NCBI GenBank assembly: GCA_965204705.1
Contig: OZ242006.1
Location: 3,286,001 to 3,350,000, forward strand
Reading direction: 5' to 3'
From: Bin5 sp965204705
Lineage (GTDB): Bacteria; Chloroflexota; Anaerolineae; Caldilineales; Caldilineaceae
Length of the DNA: 64,000 nt
Below the pieces are notes generated by a model. It saw only the letters and a program-made list of their open reading frames with translations. It was not told the origin of the DNA and made no database searches. This document shows positions 57,829 to 64,000 of the stretch, in pieces. The position numbers were made by a program, and so were the translations under genes. The first letter of the stretch is position 1; every line of letters begins with the position of its first letter.

Positions 57829-58854
57829 TCAGTTTCGATTGTCGATGCAGGTTTCCACGATCGATTTGAGGTTGGCGACCGGCGCCTGGAGGGGAACGGC
57901 GCATTCGGGTGCAATGATGTCCACGCCGGCGTCGATGGCGGCCTGCGCCTCGGCACGAGCTTCCGCCGGCCCGCGGGCATACAGGGTAATAGGGTTATTG
58001 ACGTTGCCAGTCAATTTCATTTTGCCAGCTGCTTTTTCCACCATTTCGTCCGGAGGATTGGCAGACTCAAAATGATAGCAGGCGAAGCCGGCCTCGCTGA
58101 AGTATTCCACGCGGTCCAGGGTCTTCCCGCAACAGTGCAGAATGACGGGCGCCTCAACCTGTGGCACCAGTTCCTGGTGATGGGGCAAGAGGTAGTCCCT
58201 ATACATAGTGTTGCGGACGAGGTCACCGGTCGCGTGGTCCGCCCAGACGATGGCGTCGGCGCCGGCTTCTACCTGGGCCGCGGCATAGACCAAAGGTACG
58301 GGCGCCAATGTTTCCAGCGACTTGCGCACACGGTCGGGGTCCATGATGGTATCGAAAAGAAATTCCTGCGTGTTGTAACAGTGGTAGGAGAGTGTCCACG
58401 GCCCCATTACTTTGCCCAGGATCATGACGTCGTCTCCGAAGTGCTCTTTGAGAAGCCGAATGGCGTCGACGGAGCACTTGACGTATTTGTCCTCGAGGAA
58501 CGAATCGGGAAAGCCGTCGGGTAGCTTGATTTCCACATCACGGTCGGCCCATGGCGAGTCCGTGGGGTTGGGCATCATATCGGTATCGGACCAATCCACC
58601 TGGCAGCCGAGTGCCATCGCCTCCTGGGCGATGCTGAAGATCGGCATAACGCTGTCGAATCCCATCACTTCATGGGCGCCGGCGGCGAGGGTTGCCATTG
58701 GCTCAGGCTCGGTATTTGCATGGGGGAAATGGGCGCCGGTAATGTCCATCAGCTCGTAGGTGATTACGGACACAATGCTGGCCGCAGGCGGCCTGTCAAC
58801 GGGGTCGCCGTTCAGCCCAGCCAAGAACCGCTGTTTTGACGTCATCTGTTCCAT
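57829..58854 (-). CDS. UroD-like methyltransferase of the MtaA/CmuA group
   Basis: Zinc-dependent methyltransferase that probably moves a methyl group between the corrinoid protein and its substrate. The fold is that of uroporphyrinogen decarboxylase (TSKQRFLAGLNGDPVDRPP at the start). The zinc ligands His-x-Cys...Cys are visible as VILHCCG (His240, Cys242) and IIAPECAVP (Cys318), the MtaA/CmuA pattern that true UroD lacks. Start set at ATG 58854 (GGAG 6 bases upstream); 58866 and 58845 are possible. 341 residues. Known members accept methanol-derived, chloromethane and other methyl donors; the donor here is unknown. It follows the Ldh-family gene by 73 bp. Confidence 0.88.
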   Translation of the reverse strand: MEQMTSKQRFLAGLNGDPVDRPPAASIVSVITYELMDITGAHFPHANTEPEPMATLAAGAHEVMGFDSVMPIFSIAQEAMALGCQVDWSDTDMMPNPTDSPWADRDVEIKLPDGFPDSFLEDKYVKCSVDAIRLLKEHFGDDVMILGKVMGPWTLSYHCYNTQEFLFDTIMDPDRVRKSLETLAPVPLVYAAAQVEAGADAIVWADHATGDLVRNTMYRDYLLPHHQELVPQVEAPVILHCCGKTLDRVEYFSEAGFACYHFESANPPDEMVEKAAGKMKLTGNVNNPITLYARGPAEARAEAQAAIDAGVDIIAPECAVPLQAPVANLKSIVETCIDNRN

Positions 58855-58927
58855 GGCTTGCTCCATTCAGCGTTGCTCTCGGTTCGGTTAGTGCAACAGC
58901 GATTGGGCCGCAGGATCTGGGGACTCT

Positions 58928-59983
58928 TTACCAGCTGTTCGGATCGAGGCCCAGAATTCGGCCTTCCTCGCAAATGTGTGCCCAGGTGGTTTCGTCGATT
59001 TCGATCCCATCCCTCTCTTTGCGCTGGGCGCTGCGAAACTCCGGCTCACCCGGCGCCAGTATCTCCTTGAATCCTGGCGCGAGGCGGCTGGACTTTACAT
59101 GCCGAAGCACACCTTCCACCTCTTCGTAGTAGGTAGACAGCTCCACGAAATGTTCAATGTTGTAGACGGTAAAGAGGACGCCGTTGCTCCTCATGGTCAT
59201 GGAGCCGTCTGCACAGCCCTCGCCACTGAGCGCGCCACCCAGCAATTCTACCACAAGACCCAGGGCAAAGCCTTTATGGGCAACTACGCCTCCCAGTGGC
59301 AGGATGGCGCCTGGCGGGTCAGCTCTGAAGTCGTTGGGCTCGGTCGTTGGGTTGCCTTCTGAATCGATCAGCCAGCCCTCGGGAACCTGGCTGCCTTGAT
59401 TGATGGCAACGCGGACTTTGCCTTCGGCGACGACAGAGGTTGTCATGTCGACCAGAATCGGGTCTGTGTCTGGGCGGGGCGCGGAAAAGGCGATCGGATT
59501 GGTGCTTAGACGGCCCTCCAGCCCGCCGAAGGGGGCGATTTGATAGCCAAGCCGCCCGGCGTTTACGAACGCCAAAGCAATCATGTTTCCCTGGCGTGCA
59601 GCCATTAGCGGATAGGCGCCTGCACGGCCGACGTGACTCGTATTACGCAAGGTAACGGTGGCTAGTCCGTGCTGGCGGGCTTTTTCGATTGCCAAGTTGA
59701 TTGCGAAGGTTGCGCCTACCTGGCCCAGTGCTCCGCCAGCGTCGACGACGGCGGTACTCGGAAAGTCGCGAACTATGGTTGGGGTTGCCTGCGGTTGGAA
59801 GCGCCCCTCACGGATTGCACGCGTGTATTCGTAGTAGCGAATCGCGCCGTGGGAGTCGTGCCCGAAGAGGTTTGATTCGACGAGATGGTCGACTACCGCT
59901 CGAGAATCTTTAGATGTGCAGCCTGAAGCTTCGAATAGTTGATACCCGATATTTCGCAGATTGGAGGGATGAATATTAGGCAT
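58928..59983 (-). CDS. Ldh-family oxidoreductase (malate/L-lactate/sulfolactate dehydrogenase type)
   Basis: NAD(P)-dependent dehydrogenase of the family with the unusual non-Rossmann fold (MDH2/ComC/YlbC), 351 residues. The active-site His is in LFGHDSHGAIRYYEY (about residue 45). Other family signatures are LRNTSHVGRAGAYPL (His about 116), STNPIAFSAP and MTTSVVAEGKVRVA. These enzymes oxidise hydroxyacids such as malate, lactate, sulfolactate or ureidoglycolate. TAGGAG lies 7 bases before the ATG. It is the first gene of the corrinoid cassette and the only dehydrogenase in it, so it likely acts on the same substrate or its demethylated product. Confidence 0.9.
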   Translation of the reverse strand: MPNIHPSNLRNIGYQLFEASGCTSKDSRAVVDHLVESNLFGHDSHGAIRYYEYTRAIREGRFQPQATPTIVRDFPSTAVVDAGGALGQVGATFAINLAIEKARQHGLATVTLRNTSHVGRAGAYPLMAARQGNMIALAFVNAGRLGYQIAPFGGLEGRLSTNPIAFSAPRPDTDPILVDMTTSVVAEGKVRVAINQGSQVPEGWLIDSEGNPTTEPNDFRADPPGAILPLGGVVAHKGFALGLVVELLGGALSGEGCADGSMTMRSNGVLFTVYNIEHFVELSTYYEEVEGVLRHVKSSRLAPGFKEILAPGEPEFRSAQRKERDGIEIDETTWAHICEEGRILGLDPNSW

Positions 59984-60084
59984 GATTCTCCTATTTTACT
60001 CTATTTTCCGACTGCTGAACGAATTCTGACGTGACTAAGATGAGTTGGCATTAGAGGGCAGCGGCAGGAGTCGCCTGGCCTCAC

Positions 60085-61524
60085 TTAGCCGGATGCCTCC
60101 ACGTTACTGCCGACTGCGGTCATGCAGTAGTCACCGGCCAGATGCACACCCAAGTGCGACCTCGCCGCGCCCAAGTCAGCGCTTTCCAGGTAATCCTGAA
60201 CTTCGCTTATGGTAAAGCTCTGCACTTCTTCAGGGATCGGGAGTGCCGGTTGCAGGGGATCGGGGATGACGGGCACCATACGGGTTACGGTGGGTTGCTG
60301 GCTTGGGCTCTCAAAATCGGTGGAGGGCGCCAAATGGGCAAAGAGCACATGGGAAAGAATGTCGGGATTGCAAATGAAGACTGGCGAGTGCGTGTTGCAT
60401 ATCACTTGACGGAGAGGCACACCTTCCTGGTTCAGCGATGAGAAATCGGTAGTCAAGTCTTTCAGAATCTGCGTTAGGTCCTTGAGTCGGGAGGGGTGAA
60501 CGCTTTTTTCCGGGTCCTCGAAGCAGAGAAGGCCGCCGTGCTCTGGATCGTTCCTCAATGTAACCAGGGCAAGCGCGCGCAGTGCGCCGTCGGAAAGAAC
60601 TCGCGATGAGAATCTCCTACCATCCTCGGCTTTTGCCCAAATTGCAACTCGTCCGCCGTCGCGATCTTCAGCCGCATCGACTTGCAAGGCGCTAGGCACA
60701 TGGTTAGCCAGATCATTGGAAACTCTGTTCAACAGTTCCTGATCGACGGCCTTCATTCGTGCCAGCACGTTTGGCAGGTTTCTACCTCCATCGTCCAGCT
60801 TGGCGGGCGCCGTCATCGGGCTTGGCTGACGCAGGATCTCCGGGTCCAGGTACAGGAATTGCCATGCACGCATTTCTTCGGCTGCGGCGAATGCATGAGG
60901 AAACTCCGTGTTTCTTGCTCCGCTCAACAGCGTTCGCTCTGCCTCCAGGGCCACGATGTCACGCCTGCCGCTGTTGCCGTCCTGGTGCAGAGCAAGGGTG
61001 GTTCCCTTTCTGCTGTTTTGTGATGATATGTAGGGTGACGAGCGTCCGCCAGTCATCATTGGTATCCAAGGGCCGCCGGTCTTCAGCTTGTTGGACTTGG
61101 TCCACCTATCTCTCTGTCGCGGGATGGGTGCCAGGAATTCGTGCTGGATGACCAGCCGTTCCTGTCCATCTCTTTGCTGGCGGCGTGCAATCTCCAATTC
61201 GTAGCGCATGCGAGGGAATTTGAGGTCGTGAACAGCGCCCCAATCGTCCCTAATCTTCTGATTGACTAGCATCTCAACGGCCATACGCATACAGTCCGCC
61301 GACCCACCCTCAGGTCGTACAGAAAAGAGCTCGCCAACTTCCCCTCTCATCTCGTGAAACGCGGCTCGGATTTTCGAGCTGGAAAGGCGCCCGATCAGTT
61401 GAAGGGCGTCGAAGAGATTGCTCTTACCAACTCCGTTAGCGCCTACGATGACCTGCAGAGGCAACAGATCCAGTGAGAAATCCTGAAACGTTTTGAAGCC
61501 GTCGATTTCGATGCGGGTAATCAT
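60085..61524 (-). CDS. AAA-family ATPase of the SMC/RecF-like (AAA_21) type
   Basis: ATPase of the ABC/SMC-like group, 479 residues. Walker A VGANGVGKSN (about residues 31-40), signature VLSDGALRALALVTL (about 311-325), Walker B GLLCFEDPEKSVHPSRL (about 335-351) and the H-loop ICNTHSPVFICNPD (about 381-394). A short coiled region joins the halves rather than a long arm. No nuclease (TOPRIM, DUF4276, HNH) or toxin gene lies beside it, so it is orphan. Relatives occur in phage-defence and DNA-repair systems, but nothing here shows that role. The ATG at 61524 follows an extended -10 about 100 bases upstream. Confidence 0.85.
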   Translation of the reverse strand: MITRIEIDGFKTFQDFSLDLLPLQVIVGANGVGKSNLFDALQLIGRLSSSKIRAAFHEMRGEVGELFSVRPEGGSADCMRMAVEMLVNQKIRDDWGAVHDLKFPRMRYELEIARRQQRDGQERLVIQHEFLAPIPRQRDRWTKSNKLKTGGPWIPMMTGGRSSPYISSQNSRKGTTLALHQDGNSGRRDIVALEAERTLLSGARNTEFPHAFAAAEEMRAWQFLYLDPEILRQPSPMTAPAKLDDGGRNLPNVLARMKAVDQELLNRVSNDLANHVPSALQVDAAEDRDGGRVAIWAKAEDGRRFSSRVLSDGALRALALVTLRNDPEHGGLLCFEDPEKSVHPSRLKDLTQILKDLTTDFSSLNQEGVPLRQVICNTHSPVFICNPDILSHVLFAHLAPSTDFESPSQQPTVTRMVPVIPDPLQPALPIPEEVQSFTISEVQDYLESADLGAARSHLGVHLAGDYCMTAVGSNVEASG

Positions 61525-61623
61525 TTGACTTCCACACCAGTGGTTGGCCTCTGGCGCAGTCCAGTTGCATTGCCGGCCAGCCAGGAGTAGTCAAGTCTAA
61601 GTGCAGACCTGTTAATTTGGGCA

Positions 61624-61632
61624 ATTATACCA
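61624..61632 (-). promoter_or_regulatory. extended -10 promoter of the AAA ATPase gene
   Basis: On the minus strand TGGTATAAT (61632-61624) is a perfect TATAAT with the extended TGn. The -35 (about GCAAAC with 17-base spacing) is weak. It lies about 100 bases before the ATG at 61524. Confidence 0.55.
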
Positions 61633-61990
61633 CAGAATTCTCGCTGGTTTGCTTGATAACTTGAGGCGGTGTTTCCACTCCCGGGGAGCAAGTTGAAGCA
61701 ATAGAGACCGTGCGATTCAGGTTCGAGGTATTGACTGATAGAGATGGGAAATAGGTTGAAGGCGCTATTTTCACCAGATATAAGAGGTCTGATCCGTGAC
61801 TTCCGGGCCAATTCCTGTATGAACGTAGGGAATCGGGCGCTGCAGGGTGTCGGTTCTCAATGGAAAGAGGTCAAAGAAAGCATAGAATGATGGGAGACTG
61901 TTGTGGAGAAAAAGGAGGCATCCTAGCTCGCACCTTTCAGGGTCGGGAACTTAGGTTGGTTGAGAAATCCTATTCTTCTCGCTAACGACG

Positions 61991-62020
61991 AAGGGAGCGA
62001 CAAGAGCTTGTCACTCCCTT
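61991..62020. repeat. inverted repeat downstream of the LysM protein gene
   Basis: AAGGGAGCGACAAG (61991-62004) and CTTGTCACTCCCTT (62007-62020) are complementary at 13 of 14 positions with only two bases between them. It could end the LysM transcript (stop at 62125) but lacks a T tract. Confidence 0.55.
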
Positions 62021-62124
62021 CATGGACGCCGAACTGCTGAAACTTTAGTTTTCTGCAGTGCCCTGATTGAAGCCTTACCCCTCACTTCAGACCTTGAGAT
62101 TACGGCACGCGCCGCTCGCCCTGG

Positions 62125-63297
62125 CTATCCCGTCGAAGGAATGCGAAGTTTGCGGCCGATGTAAGTAAGGCCTGGATCGTGGATATCAAAGTTGATCACG
62201 GCTTGCTGGCAACTGGCCGGATGGAAGTCATCCTGTGTGTGGACATATGCCATCTCTGAAATGCGATGGCCGTCGCCGTTTTCTACCCAGAACCACCAGC
62301 TCCCTTCTCTCGTTCCGGAAGCCTTGAGGATGTGAGTAAAGTGTCCGCCTTCGGAGGAGCTCTTTCTGGCCACGACCTCCCCGTCAGGTTGCCAACTGAA
62401 AGCGACCTTATAGCCGTCGACGGGGTGGCCGTTCAATCGGACTGTGCCCACCGCCCGAGTGCTAGCGGCATTGGCGTCACAGCGCACCAGTTGTGCTCGA
62501 TTGACGAGGTTATTTGTGGCTATCAGCTCCTGGACTGAGGCCCCGTATGCCGCGGCAATGCTGGTGAGCGTCTCGCCGGAACGAATGACATGACCATAGA
62601 CAACCTCGGTGCTGGGCGGCCTCGCGGGGACCGGCTTGGCGGGCGCCGGCTTGGCCACCACGGGGAGTAGTGTTGTCGGAATGCGCAATCTTCGCCCCAC
62701 GTAGGTGAGTTCCGGGTTCTGGATATCGAAATCGATAATGGCACGCTGGCATTTGCCTTCATGGGGGTACTTAGAGGTGTGAAGGTGGACCATTTCGGAG
62801 ATGCGTGTGCCTGCCCCGCTTTCGACCCAGAACCACCAGTTCCCTTCGCGGGCGCCGCTCCCTAGAATGTGGCTATATTGGCCTCCCTCCTGGCCGCCCG
62901 CGCCAGATTCGGTCCAGGCAACTATCGTCTCGTCAGGGTGCCAACTGAAAGCTACCCGAAATCCGTTGGCCAGGTTGCCATTGAGGCGCACGGTGCCTTT
63001 TGCTTGTGTGCTGTCGGCATTGGGGGTGCAGCTTACAAGATTGCCCCGGTTTGAAAGGTTATTGGCGGCCCTCAGATCCTCGACTGATACGCCGTAGAGC
63101 GCTGCGATGTTTACAAGGGATTCACCGGGTCTGATGATGTGGACGTATTCCTGGAGGGATGGCGGACGCTCTGATGGCGCCGCGACCACCGGCTGGGGAA
63201 CCAAGAGCAGTGAAAACAGCAAAGTAAGCAAAGTGACCAATGAAGTTCGATGCGGCCGCCAAGTCGATCTGGCAGGCGAAATATCTGCAGGGACCAT
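62125..63297 (-). CDS. secreted protein with two LysM domains, each split by an inserted sandwich-like domain
   Basis: Exported surface protein, 390 residues. Residues 17-40 are a signal peptide (SLVTLLTLLFSLLLVPQPVV with a VAA cleavage site). Two tandem units follow. In each, the first two-thirds of a LysM domain is seen (residues 51-87, YVHIIRPGESLVNIAALYGV; 235-271, GHVIRSGETLTSIAAAYGAS), but the final LysM strand (LTYVGRRLRIP, 197-207; LTYIGRKLRIP, 377-387) comes only after about 105 extra residues. The inserts begin with VSC/VRC, contain GTVRLNG and WWFWVE, and end near KCQRAIIDFDI/SCQQAVINFDI; each has one Cys at either end (90/183, 273/363). Ends are joined by a Pro/Ala linker (about 211-231). 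GAGGAGG precedes the ATG. LysM binds peptidoglycan-like glycans; the insert may bind something else. Confidence 0.88.
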   Translation of the reverse strand: MVPADISPARSTWRPHRTSLVTLLTLLFSLLLVPQPVVAAPSERPPSLQEYVHIIRPGESLVNIAALYGVSVEDLRAANNLSNRGNLVSCTPNADSTQAKGTVRLNGNLANGFRVAFSWHPDETIVAWTESGAGGQEGGQYSHILGSGAREGNWWFWVESGAGTRISEMVHLHTSKYPHEGKCQRAIIDFDIQNPELTYVGRRLRIPTTLLPVVAKPAPAKPVPARPPSTEVVYGHVIRSGETLTSIAAAYGASVQELIATNNLVNRAQLVRCDANAASTRAVGTVRLNGHPVDGYKVAFSWQPDGEVVARKSSSEGGHFTHILKASGTREGSWWFWVENGDGHRISEMAYVHTQDDFHPASCQQAVINFDIHDPGLTYIGRKLRIPSTG

Positions 63298-63792
63298 GAT
63301 ATTCCTCCTCTGTGGTACCGTCTGGACTCCTCAGGAGAAGCTTCTCGTTTTTCTAGGGACTGTCCCTCCTTTACGTTTAAATTGCCGTGCTTGCCAGTTC
63401 TCTCGGGGGTAACTAAGCCGGGATATAAACCATTTTGCCGAAATTGTCAAGTAGGGCTAAAGAGCCCGGTTCAATTCATAGTATACGCGATAGTCGCAGC
63501 ACGCTTGGGGAACTATCTTCCGATTATCCTGAATCGACTTACCTATTTTGGGAGAATCGCTTGTTGCACTACTGTGGCATCGAAGGGCAGGACCTCGCAT
63601 TTCGGTGCGGTTACTCCTAGGCATGCCCAGTTTGGGTCGTTATAAGTTGGGAATTCAGCGTTCTAGCGAAAATCTGTCACCTGCAGAAAAACAACGGAGT
63701 TGCACCAGAGGCTGTAGTGTTGCCATTGTCCAGTCTGTAGTAGAATCTAACGCTAAAGCGAAGGTGTGGAACTCAGCAGGACTACTCTGCCT
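63298..63792. other. non-coding stretch with the LysM gene promoter
   Basis: About 495 bases between divergent genes. The promoter at 63422-63450 is in it; otherwise short frames only, none with recognisable features. Confidence 0.5.
63422..63450 (-). promoter_or_regulatory. promoter of the LysM protein gene
   Basis: On the minus strand TTGACA (63450-63445), 17 bases, TATATC (63427-63422). The leader to the ATG at 63297 is about 115 bases. Confidence 0.75.
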
Positions 63793-64000
63793 ATGAAAAC
63801 TCAGAAATTCGCCGCTCCACGCCAAGGACTGACCGGCGCCATATTTATGATAGGGCTGGCTCTTTTGTTCGCCACCGATTGGATATGGCCGGGCATACTC
63901 GTTCTGGTCGGGATAACCAGCTTGGTGGGCGCATACATGGGGCGGTCGGAACCGGGGTCAGACGACATTCCCTTGCGAGTTGAACAGCCGTTGGAGGAGG
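63793..64000 (+). CDS. small membrane protein, LiaI/LiaF-like region (3' end cut off)
   Basis: A frame starting ATG at 63793 is open to the window end (69 complete codons). It encodes two hydrophobic segments, GLTGAIFMIGLALLFATDW (residues 13-31) and the following GILVLVGITSLVGAYM (residues 35-50), then a polar acidic stretch EPGSDDIPLRVEQPLEE. The GxxxxIGLALL...WPGxLxLVG pattern resembles the membrane part of LiaI/LiaF/DUF5668-type proteins, often envelope-stress sensors. Incomplete, so function cannot be stated. Confidence 0.55.
   Translation, partial: MKTQKFAAPRQGLTGAIFMIGLALLFATDWIWPGILVLVGITSLVGAYMGRSEPGSDDIPLRVEQPLEE

Larger units (their letters stand above)
61525..62124. other. non-coding stretch with a hairpin and a promoter
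   Basis: Contains the minus-strand extended -10 at 61624-61632 and an inverted repeat at 61991-62020. A 96-codon TTG frame (61521-61811) runs through the promoter and is rejected. The rest shows nothing. Confidence 0.5.

Noticed and set aside
61521..61811. 96-codon TTG frame whose stop overlaps the AAA ATPase start (ATGA)
   Set aside because: The overlap is tempting, but a consensus extended -10 (TGGTATAAT) lies inside the frame, there is no ATG or good ribosome site, and no domain is visible.

Overview
The window is 64 kb of fairly GC-rich bacterial chromosome, densely coded on both strands, with no transposase, integrase, phage gene, CRISPR array or rRNA that I can see. It suggests a heterotrophic Chloroflexota bacterium, probably of the Caldilinea/Anaerolineae side. 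The reasons are the LysM surface protein with Chloroflexi-style inserted domains, a beta-propeller fused to a sugar permease, and the abundance of phytanoyl-CoA-dioxygenase-like, Gfo/Idh/MocA, SMP-30 and TIM-barrel sugar-isomerase genes. This lineage call is inference from family content; no taxonomic marker is present.

Layout. 0-4.5 kb (minus): an iron-type ABC importer (ATPase cut by the window edge, two-domain permease, a small membrane protein) behind a ThrH-like phosphatase and a histidine phosphatase. 4.5-5.5 kb: non-coding, with a 10-bp tandem repeat and an AT-rich patch. 5.5-11 kb: TrkH/KtrB potassium channel subunit, M29/NicX-like metalloenzyme, an isolated DUF4268 nuclease-like protein, tRNA-Gly(CCC) with a near-consensus promoter, and a sialidase-like protein. 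11.3-25 kb: SLC13-type transporter, two SMP-30 lactonases, a YjhG/YagF aldonate dehydratase, a uronate-dehydrogenase-like SDR, a methyltransferase, a Nudix protein with a zinc-ribbon tail, an orphan E1-beta, a HicBA-like pair and a malic enzyme/phosphotransacetylase fusion. 25.8-32.2 kb: a complete peptide-type ABC importer (two permeases, two ATPases, small membrane protein, binding protein). 32.4-41.6 kb: PhyH and Gfo/Idh/MocA enzymes with a sugar-type ABC importer whose first permease carries an extracytoplasmic seven-blade propeller and which has no ATPase of its own. 41.6-49.5 kb: TIM-barrel isomerase, DinB protein, a short MscS, divergent hisI and hisG, a Hyi-like isomerase, a cytoplasmic sulfatase and a nucleotidyltransferase. 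49.8-54.2 kb (plus): tandem duplicate PhyH genes, a GMC oxidoreductase and a D-2-hydroxyacid dehydrogenase. 54.2-60.0 kb (minus): a corrinoid methyl-transfer cassette (Ldh-family dehydrogenase, MtaA/CmuA-like methyltransferase, corrinoid protein, methyl-tetrahydrofolate methyltransferase, reductive activator). 60-64 kb: an orphan AAA ATPase, a LysM surface protein and the start of a small membrane protein.

How it fits together. The theme is uptake and oxidative breakdown of small organic substrates (sugars, sugar acids, peptides, hydroxylated or methylated compounds). Lactonase, dehydratase and dehydrogenase genes fit an oxidative, non-phosphorylating sugar-acid route. The corrinoid cassette would feed a methyl group into tetrahydrofolate, and the facing oxygenase/oxidase genes may prepare or finish the same substrate. 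The two most unusual architectures are the propeller-permease fusion at 37.5-39.6 kb and the protein at 62.1-63.3 kb in which each of two LysM domains is split by an inserted sandwich-like domain.
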